A stretch of DNA of 64,000 nt, from NCBI RefSeq assembly GCF_036884655.1, contig NC_088359.1, positions 20,569,501 through 20,633,500 of the forward strand, in the 5' to 3' direction. This stretch comes from Musa acuminata AAA Group. Its lineage: Eukaryota; Streptophyta; Magnoliopsida; Zingiberales; Musaceae. The position numbers were made by a program, and so were the translations under genes. Below, one piece after another: positions 20,186-33,079 of this stretch (position 1 is its first letter; the number at the start of each line of letters is the position of its first letter). The notes under the pieces were generated by a model that made no database searches, had not been told where the DNA came from, and was given only the letters and a program-made list of their open reading frames with translations.

Positions 20186-23100
20186 CTGCAAAACGAGAAA
20201 AATAATTAGGAAGAAATGAGATATCACAATCTCATAAAACACAAAGGCAGACAGCACCTAACTTTCCGAAAGAATGATCTATGCAAATAGAACATTCAAA
20301 AGTTTCAACAATCTTTTAAATCTTTTAAACATCAATCTGTTCGACCAATTGAATATTGCTCGAGTGAAGAATAGCAAACCTTTAAAAGAGGTGTGTGAGG
20401 CTTTCTCACCTGCACAGAGAATAGAGGAAACATCACATATTTATAAAGATAAATCAAACCTAGCATATTCACTGCAAATACCTAACGGTAATAACAACAA
20501 AAAGGAAAGTTTAAATTTATAATACCTTGAGAGAAATATTCATTTGCAACCTAGAAAGGTTTTGAAAGTTGTTGCTTATGAAAACAAAAGTATTCTCATC
20601 TTATGTTGCTGATACAGAATAAATTTCCCCATGTATCAAAGAATATTCTATTCTTCTTTATTTAAGAGTTTCCAACAGATCACTCAACTATCACTGAAAT
20701 ACATTTGAAATGAAGAATAACAACAACATCCAGTTATTTCCCGCTCATAGAATTGGTTATGTTATTTAAAGAACCTACCGTGCTTTATTAAAGAAAGACA
20801 TCAGTGCCAGGCTCAGAGAAGATACAATAAGGCTTGGACAGCTGGGTTTGGTTCTGTGGCTTAATTTATTGCTTGAACTTTGTTTCCTTCCATGCTTTTG
20901 TTTCCTTCCTTCCATCCATGCCATGCTTTCTTCCTTTGGGGGTGAGCTCGTAACTAAACTCATAAGGTAAGCAAAAGATCCATTACTAGCATCGACTGGC
21001 AATCCGCCTATCACACTTTCAGCTAGTCATATCAAATATTCTACTTTCCATACCATACTATGAGGATCTTAGACGAGTTCGCTCAATCTTCTCTAGCCAT
21101 TCGATTCTGACTTTCACTGACCTGACCGATAACTCTATTTTCACTTTACTTGAGCTCGGGTCTGCCCACTCAACTATGAAAGAGTGCCAAGCCAAATGAT
21201 GACCTGACCACGATAGATTCTCTTCTTTGAGTGGTGTGCCCCGCTTTCTTTTTCTTTTACATTCACTACACCGTTCCCAGCAATCCTTATCCCATTTGTT
21301 GTCGCATAGAGCCGAGTCAACCCTATTTATGAAAAAGTGCATCGATCATAAAGAAATTCCATCGAAATAAGAGTAAGTCACCTGCAGTGGAGGTCCTTCT
21401 CCTAGAATACAGAAGCGGGAGGGATAACCACGGCCTTTTGCATAGCACATAAAGAAGTAGGTCATCTATCGGTCATATAGATATAGATCCATAGTCGCGG
21501 AACTCATAGCAAAGAAGACCATAGAGGCGAAATCAATATATTGGAATTCGTGGTCAAATCAGTTCAAGCTGCAATGATGTAAGTGTCAAATCTTAGATGG
21601 ATGCTAGATGAGGCCGGACTCTGATCTTTAGTACAAATTCCGTTTCAAAGTAATATTACCTCTTTGCCACACCAGTGTAGTAGGAATAAAGAAAATCAAA
21701 TCATAGGAAGTAAGATCACATAGAATCATAGAAAGGAAGATCACAGGACTGACTGACCTTTAGTAAACTAGTACTTAAAGCTCTAATGAACCTTCTTTTG
21801 ACCTTCCGCCAGTGTTTCACTTTTGTAGGCTAATGTCTTGCCCAGTGTGGTTCAGAGCTAACTAAAGCACAGCGACGGTAAAGAGGGTTTGCTGCCGCAC
21901 TAGCCTAACTATATTATTATATATGATTGACTTCCTTTCTAGCCGCTTGTGGAGCTTCTCAGGAACCTGTCGATAAAAGCTTTGCTGCTTATACTTTATT
22001 TACTGCCCAGGGAAAGGGAGTCACTACTTTCTTTTCCGTTCGAGGAAAGAGACGTATCAAGGAGTTTCCGGATGGCTTGGATTTGCACTTTCAAAGAATA
22101 GATAGGCAAATGGATTTCTGCTTTATACAAGAATGAAGTACTCTATCTTAGGGTTCGGCAATAAAGAAAGTAACCTAACAACTGCCTACTATGCCTCTAT
22201 TCAACAAAGCAAAGGGAAAGCCAATAACTTCCACTCTACTTATTTGAGCTGCAGCGGGGTGACGACTTGAAATCACTACAAGGTGTTGGCTGGAAACAAA
22301 TCTATCTCTCTTTCTCATTGACTTATGTAATAATGATAACTCTTCACAAACCTATTACTCTCATGGCGCTTACGCTTGTTTGTTAGCAAGCTCCAGACTA
22401 CAGCGTTCGTTAGGTAATTCAACATATCAACTATGATACTACTAAGCTAAGCGTTGGACCCACTACTGCTCCTCCACAATATTAGCAAGCAGTCTCGTAT
22501 CACGTAACAAGAGTTGTTCTTCCATTCTTTGAAAGAGCTAAGGCACAAACAAACTAGTGTTGAGTAATCAGTCCTTTCACTTAATTATATATCGACTTAA
22601 TTATATATAATATACAAAAATAATACAAGTGTTAACAAGTAATATACAAGTATCGGCAAGTAATGCAGCTATGGGATCATATCTAACAAGCAATGCTGCT
22701 AGGAAATCATATCTATTTATAGGTATAGTAAGCAGTTAGGTTGCTAATATCCATATTGGTCACGCTAAACTCAATTCAACAAGCAACTACAAATGAACAA
22801 GTAACGGGAATTCCAAGTTACTCCTAAACTTCTATCTACGACAACACAAGAACTCTACCCACCAGCTTACTTACCGTCCTATCACTACATGCCAATGAAA
22901 AGGAAGGAAATCAACTTTCCCTTTTCTAGAGTTTCTTTTATTTCTCTTAGTTGGTTTCTGTCCAACCGGTTGGTTCACTCGACCTTGTGAGGAGGGGTCA
23001 AATCAGATCTTTGTTTAAGTTAGTAGTTATGAGACAACCAAAAGAGGTTAGATACGGCTCAAGAACAAGAAATGTGTAAGGCCCTTCACATTCGATGCGC

Positions 23101-26100
23101 TTCCTGTCCTGCTTTAAATATGACTTTATCCTGGCCCTCGACAAGCAAGTCCCTGGCTGGCAAATTGATCCTAAGAGCTCCCATCAGAAAAGTATCAAAT
23201 AAGCAGCAAGCATTGTATAGAATAAGGTCAAAATACACTGAACTGATTCACGCAGGACCAAACACTGGGTTTTGATTTGATAGAACATGTGAGTGAGATT
23301 CAATTCTTCACAAGGGTTCCGCTCACATTAGCACTTTAGCTAGGACTTTGTGCATTAGTTTCTGTGTTTGGTTCAGCACATATTCTATTCTTTTTTGCAT
23401 TAGGGGTAGTGAAGGTGTGTGAGATCTTCAAATGTTCTTTTTCTTTTTGGAACGATCCAGCTCGAAATCGATTTATTTCAACAATCCCTTTTTCCAAGAA
23501 TTGAGTAAGAGAAATTTGTGTGCAAAATCATATTTATTTAAGAGCATGACTAATATAGAAGTAAAAACACTTCCTTAAAGAAGCCATATATAATCGGCAC
23601 CACTATAATAACTGTAGCCTGTTTTTCTACTCCGGGATTCCGTTCCTAATACGTTGCCTTGTTTACTTTTTTGATATCTTTTTATTGGATTATTGAAGCG
23701 CTAAGCATATTCGACTCGGGTGTCCTGTTACAGAGTTTTCTATACTAACCGTTGCTTTTATCTAGATTATATTCTTTGTCAAGGAAAGTGCAATTCAAAT
23801 GAAAAAGGTGATTGAGCTGGTGTTTAGCTTATTTCTTGGCGCAAGTGCAACTGGAAGTAGAAGTTTTCCAAATTGGAATCAATAATGGAATAAAGAATTT
23901 GACTAAGTAGTTGGAATTGAAGAAGTAAACTAACAAGCAAGGGTGAAAGTGAAGTGATAGGTTTATATTCTTTATTCATTGTTAGACCTACGAACATGAA
24001 CATTAGTCTTATAATGCCATAGCTCAGACTCGAGACCCCTATTCTTATTCCTCTGTTCTAATAAGATAAGCTCGAATAATATAGCAAAGTTAGACTTGAA
24101 GCAAAGGTAGTACGATGGATTTCCCATTTTCGCCAAGTAACTAGACAAGTAAGGGATAGAATCAAACTCTTTAAAAGAATAAGTGTATCTATGGTGCAGT
24201 AGCAGACTTCGATCAGGGATAAAGGATAATATATGGTTAGCAGAACATAGAAACAAACTCATAAGTATAAGTACAGGTACGGTCCAGTGCATCCAACTAC
24301 GAACTATAAGTCAAATAAAAGAATAAAGAATGGGACAGGTACTGGATAGAATACAACCACGGGCAAACAAGGCTTTATAACAGTACCCGATAGACTACTA
24401 CTATACTACTATTGTTAGATTGAACCAATGCTAACTGGAATTGAACACCCAGCTAGGAAATCCACTAATAACTAGCGAATCAAACTAATACTTATGAGAA
24501 CTCAAGCTGGAAACGAATTCTATAACCACTGATACGGATCTTAGTTTTTAAAATACAACTCTTACTTATGAGAACGAAATCACTGCCTATGTTTATTGCC
24601 CAACCTTGCTTTACTGCCTGTAGGTCTGCTATTCCTGTCTTTTAGCTTGAATTACCTGTCTTTGATTTGGAATAGTAAGGGTTAAAGACAATAAGGGCAG
24701 GCCAGTAAGTGAACATACGATTTAGATGGATGTCAGATCGAGAGAAAAAGGAGTGAGTGACTTAAAATGAGGAGCGGAAAGCTAAGCCTAACAAACAAGG
24801 CTTTCAGGCAGGAGTCTCAGTCCTATATCAGTACTAGTTCCATTATAGTAATAGTAAGTTGATTCCGATAGCGAAGCAATAGAAGTAGAAAGAAGCAATA
24901 GTAGTAGCTCACCATCTAAAGCTGCCTTTAGTTTCTTGGTGCAGTGCTATATGCCCCTGCTCCATCCCTGTATGCCCTTGCCCTGGATACGGTGTGCACT
25001 CTTCAACTAGGTGTGTATTCTGCCACTAATACATTGAGTTCTTTAGTAGTTTTTCATCTTTCTACTAGTGATGAATTGGTTATGTTATTTAAAGAACCTG
25101 AGTATTACAAAAGAGAACCTTGATCAAAGAGTTCTAAAGAACATATTGAATTATTGTCAAAAGAACTACAAAGTCAAGAGATGCAAATAGAATTTTTTTT
25201 TCAATCAGACCGACCCCTAGGTTTCCATAGAACAGTATTGTTTGTACCACTATCTTCATCAATAGCTGATCGAGCAGATTCCATCCAACTATGCCATAGT
25301 GATAACAATAACTTCAAGCAAATCTAAGAGATTTCCAACCACTATTGATCAACTCAACAAATGCCAACTGATCTGACCAATTTTGGCTAATCATAAATTG
25401 AAAAAAACCAGTCCTGAAAGGTCAAGTGCTAGTGTCTACCAGAAAATATGAATCTGCAGATCCAGCCAATCCAAACAGATCCCATTCCCAAAGTTCATGC
25501 TGATACTCAACACAATCCCAGTGTTTCCATCCTTGGGTATGAATACAGATGGCTAAGGGCTTTCACCACACACAGTATGATCACAGTATGTGAAGGAATA
25601 AGCTTCTGAATGCAAATCTTAGAAAATGATTGCCTGTGGCATCAATCTAGTGGAGCCTTCTGTGAAACATTTTCATACATCAGATAATTTTAAAGGAGAA
25701 TGGTACAACCTCATGGCAAAATAGAATTCATTATCTCCATAAATGAAAGCCTTTTTCAAAAGGTTTGTGAATGAGCAAGGATAAATTGATTCAGAATAAA
25801 AACTAATATAAAAAAACAGGATGATAGTAGGATAATGTGTTTGAACAACTGCACTAACTCCATACACCCTACAACTTAGAAAATCATACCAATATTGCCA
25901 AGCACCAGAACAACCAATTATCATTACAAGCAACTAGGTGTTGGATTTCCATTTAACATGGTTAAGCATATACTTCATCAAACCAACTTCCTTTTCACCA
26001 CTATGGACAAATATCAAAGTGAAATATACAATACTATTGCTGCAGGTTTTCAACTGTAACAGATAAAAAACTGAGATTGAGTGACCATACCACATAATCC

Positions 26101-29100
26101 CATCCATACTTCTCAGCAAATGCTTTTGCACCTTCTTCACTGTCAAAGGCTAAACCTGCATCACCTACATTGGCATAGGGATCTCCAGTGGAAGTCCAGC
26201 CCATCAATGGATTTTCCCACCTGATGTATAAATGTCAGTATCAACAAGAAACTCCTCAAGTCACATTAATCCCTACTTTATGATACTAAATTATCTTTGA
26301 AGTTTGAAGATGGGCAGAGAATAACCAAGAAAAAATGTGTTAAGAAAAGTCAAAATAAAATCTAGGCTAGACGCGATAATGAATTTAGACCCTTGGAAAG
26401 GTGTAATAAACCTCATGCCTTCTATCAACTTCAATCCGATGGCAAATCCCAATTTTTTCATAACACACATCTAACGGTTCATTACAAGTCAGTTTACTCG
26501 AGAATAAGTAGAGATTTAAGTTGGCAGTCTTTCAATGTTTTGTTGCAATATACAACAGATGAAATATTGCCAGATTCAGTATGAATCAAAAGTAAAAAAC
26601 ACAATGTGACTATAAGAAGAAAGAGCTCGTATGCACAGACCGTAAACAATTATAACAGAATTGATGTCATACATCCCAATACAGATTTGATTTCTAAAAC
26701 ATTCATATTGAACAATTTAGGAGATAAGGTGCTGGGTACAGGTGGGATCCTATATAACCTATGTATTCGCAAACCTAAAGCATGCTACAGAGAAAGCAAA
26801 CATGGAGCATGGACAAGCCCTACTTGTGCCAGAGATAGCCATGACAAAGGTAACTTGACATGACACAGTAGTTGATAAGACACCATAGCCTAAGTGGCTT
26901 ATTGGTAGCATAGTCTAAATCCTTGGGAAAGACCAAAGTCTTCACATGCCTTCTAATTTTTTCATGGACTCGCAACATTTTACAAGCTCATTCACACTTG
27001 ATGACTAAGAAATAAGATTAATAAAAATAACCATTAATGATGGAACCCCACAATTGTCATTTGCACTCATATGGTTAAGATTAAGTTACTTTCATGAGGT
27101 CTATATGAAAAGAAAATATATAAATTATTAAAAAAAAGAGAGTATAATAAATCAGTTGAAAGATTCCCATGAAGAATTCAGGTACTCTGCTAGTCAATGC
27201 TTTTTTCTTTCAAGTAGACAATGCAGTTGAATGATACCCATCCCCATATCATCTTTTAGTAATAAAGAACACAGCCAATGAATAAAGCAGTAGAGAGTCA
27301 TACTTTTGGGTTGACACAAAATTGATTTTCCACTTTCCGACTTTTCCGGAACCTTGCTGGGTTGCAGTCCGAGCTGGTGAATATATTATGACCTGCATGT
27401 GCATAAAAATAAGTTCTGTTTGCTCCAGATAAAGAAACAAGAACCAAGAGACAAAGCTTGAAGGAGTAATCCATGCAGCTAACCAATGCCTACAAAACTG
27501 CAGAACATTCACAAACTGTTCAAATCTTATATGGCTATTGTTTTATAGTCCTTAAGCTCCAATTTTCGATGCAATCCTACATTCCTACACAAAAAATACA
27601 GAAGTGTTCAACTTTGAGTACAACGTAGACCATGATTGTCAAATTTATCCAAAACTGCTAAGTTCAAGCATCCCAAAAGTACAGAACTAACATGAATCTG
27701 CAATCTCTCATCACTTGTATTCAGAAAAAATAGTTAACCTATTAATGACAAGACCTTGGCTGCATAATTCATTGAAAATTCATTATATATTAAAAATTAC
27801 TGGATTCCAATGTAATTTAGGGTAACTAATAGTGATAATATGTTAACTTTTCTATTTTTCTGGAGCTTCTGCAAGAATTTCTCATCACAATAATTGGTGT
27901 TGTATTACTTCTTACACAAAAACAAGCCAATAAATAGTTGTATTCCCAAATATTTGGGTTCGCTACATGAATATTTTCTCACCAGTGAGCCATATATAAG
28001 GCAATATATCTAGTTAAATTAAGAGCATGCAAATATCTTTTTATTGTTTCTAGTAGAAACTACAAACAAAGAATTCAATACACTTAATTTACGAGGATAT
28101 GGATGTTTATAGAAGGCAGCAAAAGGTCCATGTAGCTTATCCCAAATTGTTGGGACATTATGGTTATATTATTATTTTTGTTGATCTTCTTAATTCTCTT
28201 TATGATTTAAGGAGTATCCTATGATAATGCAACCCCTCAATGTCACTCCTCACTTTATCCATCACTTATTCAATGAACAATATTTTCATCAAAATCACCC
28301 TCCTGTTGAACTGTGAACAATATCCAGGACAGTTAAAGCTTCTACTTACAAGAATTTCTTGTTCATCCATCTTAATTTCACTCTTCACTCCATTCTTAGT
28401 TTTACTGAATTTACATTCTATATACATGATCTTGCAACCACTTAAATCTACTTAATCTAAAACCTTCTGTTTCCATGATTTGTCTCAATGATTCAGGTTT
28501 AGGAAATTTTATGTTCAACTATCCTCAAATAGAATAATATCGTTACAAGTTTCTTGCAACTTCCAAGGCCAACACAACAACAAACCCTCTTTCCTTTCCT
28601 CCTCCTTACTGTCATCATATCCTTATCTACTTTTGCACAGTCCTCCACCTGCTTAATGGTTCAACATCACCGCGGTCCAGTATTCCCCCAACACCAATAA
28701 GCCGCTCCATTTAAATTTCAAGATTCTATAAACTATGCTTTTGTATCAGAAATCTAACTAAATTAGGTCAACAACACCAACCTCAAGAACCCCGGTTCGA
28801 AATCACATAAAACGGCCTAGGACCTGCAGAAACCTCTTTGGTACTTTCTAATTTACGAAATCTCAGAAAAGTTTATACAGAAAACAAACGAACGGAACAA
28901 ACAAACGAAAAACCCTAATCTCGAACTTCCGGAATTTCTCGACAATAAATGCTTTTTTCCTCGAGATTTATCTACGAATTCCATTACGTTTTGAAGGACC
29001 AACCAAGGAATAAAGATCCAATGAATTAAAAGATTAGAAAAAAGGAGGAAGATCAAAACGGATCGGTACCCGGCGCCGGAGGTGCTCTCGAGGAACGCCG

Positions 29101-29237
29101 GAAACGATCCCGATCTCGCCGGGCCTGAGTTCGACGAGGGCGTCCGACGCGAGCGATCTCGTTTGGGAGAGAGAAACAGAACGGGTGAGAGTAAGGCGAG
29201 CCAAGAAGGAGAATGATCGGCGCAGAGGTGCGGCCAT
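20126..29237 (-). CDS. NDUFS4: NDUFS4, NADH dehydrogenase [ubiquinone] iron-sulfur protein 4, mitochondrial (five exons)
   Basis: Nuclear gene for the 18-kDa accessory subunit of mitochondrial complex I, which sits at the junction of the NADH-oxidising module and the peripheral arm and is needed for assembly and stability. Coding exons in transcript order: 29237-29070, 27392-27304, 26220-26091, 20409-20380, 20185-20126. All four introns are GT-AG, with phases 0, 2, 0 and 0, and together give 158 codons. The family is usually about 150-175 aa in plants. Residues 1-30 are rich in Arg/Ser/Leu with no acid, a typical mitochondrial presequence. The mature part shows [62 protein letters not shown] and [14 protein letters not shown], the conserved blocks of the family. 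No frameshift or stop. Intron 3 is unusually long because of an organelle-like insertion. The Arabidopsis orthologue is known as FROSTBITE1. Confidence 0.95.
20380..20409 (-). CDS. NDUFS4: NDUFS4 micro-exon 4 (30 nt)
   Basis: Ten codons, [10 protein letters not shown], flanked by TGCAG and GTTTGC. This is the block expected between WDYV and KSY in other family members. It lies 5.7 kb from exon 3 because of the intron insertion. Confidence 0.9.
20750..20776 (+). repeat. 27-bp direct repeat, left copy
   Basis: Begins GAATTGGTTATG and ends AAAGAACCT. Identical over 27 bases to 25073-25099. Confidence 0.97.
20777..25072. mobile_element. Putative mitochondrial DNA insertion (NUMT) in NDUFS4 intron 3
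   Basis: About 4.3 kb without LTRs, inverted termini or transposase. Its base composition and word use (CTTTCTT/GAAAG-rich stretches, short broken frames) look like plant mitochondrial intergenic DNA and unlike the AT-rich intron on both sides. It is bounded by a perfect 27-bp direct repeat (20750-20776 and 25073-25099). I recognise no complete mitochondrial gene in it. The organelle origin is by resemblance only and needs a search. Confidence 0.6.
25073..25099 (+). repeat. 27-bp direct repeat, right copy
   Basis: Identical to 20750-20776. The bases outside the pair differ (left neighbour ATA versus GAT, right neighbour ACC versus GAG), so the identity is limited to these 27 bases. Confidence 0.97.
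26091..26220 (-). CDS. NDUFS4: NDUFS4 exon 3
   Basis: Completes the Lys codon and codes [37 protein letters not shown] and YGWDYV. This is the most conserved part of the protein. The acceptor is ATCAG and the donor GTATGG. Confidence 0.96.
27304..27392 (-). CDS. NDUFS4: NDUFS4 exon 2
   Basis: Codes [20 protein letters not shown] and WKINFVSTQ plus two bases of a Lys codon. The acceptor is TGCAG and the donor GTATGA, phase 2. Confidence 0.95.
29070..29237 (-). CDS. NDUFS4: NDUFS4 exon 1
   Basis: Codes 56 residues: presequence ([17 protein letters not shown]) plus [19 protein letters not shown] and REHLRRR. The ATG has a purine at -3 and G at +4. The donor GTACCG follows CGG, phase 0. Confidence 0.93.
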
Positions 29238-29420
29238 CTCTCCAACGCCGGACGGAGAGAGAGAGAGAGAGAGAGAGACAGAGGGGCAATGGGGGAGGCG
29301 AGAGGACTCGGGCTTCGGCTGTTCGCGAACGATCCCGTTCCCTCTGAGGCCCGTGTCTCTTACGTCTGCGATGAGGGGCCCTTTTGGGCCTATTTGCTTT
29401 TGGAGCCAATTTAATTGGAC
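29238..29420 (-). promoter_or_regulatory. 5' UTR and proximal promoter region of NDUFS4
   Basis: GC-rich region upstream of the ATG containing a pyrimidine microsatellite, (CT)12 on the gene strand (29255-29278). CT tracts near the start site are common in plant promoters. No clear TATA box was found, so the transcription start is not assigned. Confidence 0.5.
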
Positions 29421-29996
29421 CGTGTGTTGGATCGAGCGATGGAATAGACCAGTACTTGTGGGTTCGGTTCTCGTGCCTTGTTCCTCGGGTTCACGACGGG
29501 CCTATTATATGTAAGGGCGTTATGATTAATATGAATAAAATATCCAAATAATAAACCGGGGTTCAGTTCCCGGTTTTCCGAGTGTATTGGTTAATCCATT
29601 CAGATTTAAAACTATATGTATATTATATATTTAAGAAATTAAAAAAGATAAAATTTTTGAGAAAAAAAATTTGACATGATGAGATTTGAGGGCTTTTCAT
29701 TTTTACTTATTAATGTAAGTGTTTTTCTTATTCAACATACCTTCGCAAAGTGATGGAATGAACATGGTTTTAGTATAGTAAACTTGATGTCAAGATGATA
29801 AGGGAAATCAAATGATCATTATAAAAAATTAGATTAGGGGTATACATTGATAGAGATTAAGAAAGTTTGAGAGATTGATCCTTTCAGGCAAACATACTCA
29901 AGTTATTCAAACAAATGATTTTAAAGAGTTATAGAAGGTTACTAGGTCAAATTATGGAGTTATGGAGTCATCCAAAATGTGGATTAGTATAGTTGT
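29421..29996. other. Intergenic DNA upstream of NDUFS4
   Basis: Mostly AT-rich with no ORF. It contains an 8-bp perfect inverted repeat AAACCGGG/CCCGGTTT with an 8-base loop at 29553-29576. Confidence 0.6.
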
Positions 29997-31229
29997 TGTT
30001 GGGAAATCATGGGCCGGCATCTCATGCGTAGTAAAAAATAAAAAGAAAATCAAATTTTCTAAAGTCAAGTATTTGGTCGTTGTGCGAAATTAGTATACGA
30101 GAAAATCGTAAAATCGTAAAACTGCACATATCATGTTAGAAGTGTTATTTAGGGAGATCGTATATCCTCAAAATTTCCAAATATGATAGAGCAGATGAAA
30201 GAGAACTCGCGTACTCCTCTTTAGTAGTGATCCATACAACGGATGCAGCGACAATGCTCCTCAGATCATTATGTGATCTCCCTCTTCACACGCACTGTAA
30301 GGTTACTGGAGCTAAGGTGGAGAGGAGGCTGAGGAGAATAGGAGAGGCGACCATCAGAGTTCTAGCCTATGAATCATGAGGTTCCTCCTATTTACAGAGG
30401 TGCAAGCAGCTTAACCCTTAATAGACCCTATCCTCATTCGATCTCTATCCAATCATCCAATTGGATCTCTATCCAATTATCTAATTAGATCTTATCCGTA
30501 TGATCCAAACTAAGGGCTCTCTGATATCTTATAACCACACATATACTCGTCATAATTTTCACTATATGTGTGTGATCAAGTCTGATACTGAGCTGACCGT
30601 GAGTCGATCCTATCAGAACTCCTTCTGATATAGTAAATTATTTTCTCTATAATAATTCACTTGACTCATCGACTATGGACGTACTAGGCCACTATACCAT
30701 AGTCCCCAAATGGTACAAGGGATATAATCCATCAAGCCTATTTGTCTTCAATTATCATGTGTCTATAGTCTCTTATCTATTTAATATTTGAGAGACCATA
30801 TGTTGGGCATGGTAACATTAAGCTCATATAGAATCTTGTCTGAGTCTCGCTCTAATCAGATTCTCTCAAAGAATCCTATCTCTCTCAATCTGAATGACTC
30901 TGGCTAGAGATTTTGTTTGAGTGAGCACACATGGGATATTCCTCTCATGATATTGAGAATGGATGATCCTTTGTTAACACTCAATTGCCTTCGTAAGGTT
31001 GGTTGTCATTCCCGAGAACCAATTTTACTAGATCTGGAACTTCCAAACTTATAAGTTAGATGTTAAAGAATGAAGTACTTATACAAGACATCTTTGATAT
31101 CTTAAGTCTAAGGACTAGATATACAATTGGAACTACAAAATCACTATCTGACGTCAGGTATTATTAATTATCTAGCATTCTATAAGTAGATTAATCAGTG
31201 AACTCATTTTCTAATGAGCACCTACACTA
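29997..31229 (-). mobile_element. Truncated minus-strand copia family E LTR
   Basis: Begins TGTTGGGAAATC, the reverse complement of the E LTR 3' terminus (compare 59547-59557). It follows the E LTR backwards: CACTTGACTCATCGACTA, GATATTCCTCTCATGA and CTCATT..AATGAGCAC blocks are shared with 15200-15900 in reverse. It stops near 31229 where another LTR begins, so the E LTR 5' end is missing. Confidence 0.75.
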
Positions 31230-31499
31230 TGTTAGGATTGAGTCGGTACTAAGAGAGGGAGGGGGGGGGGGGGGGGGGGGGTGAATTAGTGCTTTCATTA
31301 AATCACGTCAATTATGAAAAACTTTCGTTCGATGAAAAACTGTATCGAAATGATGTTAACTTGAAAGCATACGGAAGTGTACAAAAGTGTAGTGAATAAG
31401 TAAGTAAAGCAGTTTGCAATGAAAGTAAAGACCTTAAAGTAAATGAAAATCAAGTTTTATAGTGGTTCGGTCATCGTGACCTACATCCACTCTCGATTC
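31230..31499 (-). mobile_element. Truncated minus-strand LTR, D-like
   Basis: Starts TGTTAGGATTGAGTC and carries a G-tract of about 25 bases (about 31259-31281), GTGAATTAGTGC, and the block TGGTTCGGTCATCGTGACC seen in all of these LTRs. It breaks off where the P LTR begins at 31500. Confidence 0.75.
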
Positions 31500-33079
31500 T
31501 GTTGAATCTCGTATTTTGATGATGAAACTACTTGATATATATTTATGATTTAATATGCGTTTTGAGTAACGCAGGATGCTTTGATCAGGATGAGACAATT
31601 AAAGCAGGAACATCATGTTGTACCGGAGGAACATGTCAGAAGATTGGACGTCGGGCCGGTGGATCGGTCGACGTATCGACAGAAGGCTTCGGGCCGTGGA
31701 CTCGGGCATCGGGCCAAGAAGAGCGGTTATTGTGCCAAGGATATCGGAGTTGCAGAGTCAACTGGCCGATTGGGCAATAGGCCGCAGGAGAGGACGATGC
31801 GCCGAAGAATCAGACGAAGCGTCGAGGGACCAATGACATGCCGGACAACTTGGTTAACTGCTTAGGATTAATTGTCTCGATCAAAGTTTTGTTTTAATTG
31901 TGCAGGATTAACTATGATAACGATGAAGACATAAAGCGAAACAAAGTGTCGGAGTCAAGCGCGAAGGATTTGTTGCGAGTTCGAGAGTTCGACGAAAGTC
32001 CGAAGGTTCGTCGGGAATGCTACCGGAACTAGCCGAGAATGAGTTGGGAGCTTGCCGAAGGGTTTTTCGGTAGCTCACCGGAAGGTTCGTTGGGAGTTCG
32101 CGGAGCTCGCCGAGAAAGATCGGAGCTTGCCGAAGAAGCTCGTTGGAACTCGCTAGGAATAAATCGTGAAGTCTAGGAGCTTGCCGGGAGTCCGCAGAAT
32201 GGTTTCCGAGAGTTCATCGAAAGACCGCCGGAAGTTTGCCGGAAGCTCGCCAGAAGAAGTCTTGACTTGCGGACTTTGTAATAGCTTAGAAAATGTCTTT
32301 AAAATCATAGTTAGCACGTTAATTAGGGTTAGGATTAGGTGTTAATCCTATAACCCAAGTAGGGGCCAATTAGGCCCAAGTTCGGACTGGTTTGGGCCAA
32401 GTTTGGAGCCAAACCAAGTGAGCTGAAATAGTGAAAGAGGTGGCACCGCCCCAGCCAGGAGGTAGCACCGCCCAGGCTATGTCTCCCAGCGAGACTGGGA
32501 GGTGCAACCGCCCCAGCCAGGAGGTGGCACCGCCTGGGGCTCAGTCTTCGAGCAAGACTGGGCGGTGCAACCTCCCTGACAGAGAGGTGGCACCGCCTGA
32601 GCTCGGTCTTCGAGCTCTGCCAGGCGGTGCAACCTCTCCAGTCAGGAGGTGCAACCGCCTGATCCCGGAATTCCGGGATTTGATCGTTTTGAGCTCCAAA
32701 TTTGAATTGGGTTGGGGCCTATAAATACCCCACCCATTCAGCACTAAGAAAGCAAGAACTTACCCGAAATCTTGATCTTTTCAGTGGTTCTTAGAGCTCA
32801 AAACTGCTAGTTTTTCCTCCTCCTTCTGTTCTTCAAGTTTGAGTTGTAAAGAGAGGAGAGAAAAACATCTGTAAGGGTTGTCTCCTAAGCCCGTCAAAAG
32901 GAGTGATTCTGTAAGAGGGTAGTTGGCCTTCACCTATTGAAGGAAGGCCTCTAGTTGACGTCGGTAACCTCATCGGTGGAGGAAGCCAAAAGTGGAGTAG
33001 GTCAAGACTGACCGAACCACTCTAAATCTCTGGTTTGCGTTTATTTTGAGCACTTTATTATTACTGCAAACCTCCTACA

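Noticed and set aside
20777..25072. Known mitochondrial protein or tRNA genes in the intron insertion
   Set aside because: I could not recognise any complete gene; small frames such as 21927-22136 have no identifiable product.
25934..26146. A minus-strand ORF ending in [13 protein letters not shown] as the last exon of NDUFS4
   Set aside because: It only loosely resembles the expected SDNFKWKG ending. Proper exons with exact matches and splice sites are at 20380-20409 and 20126-20185.
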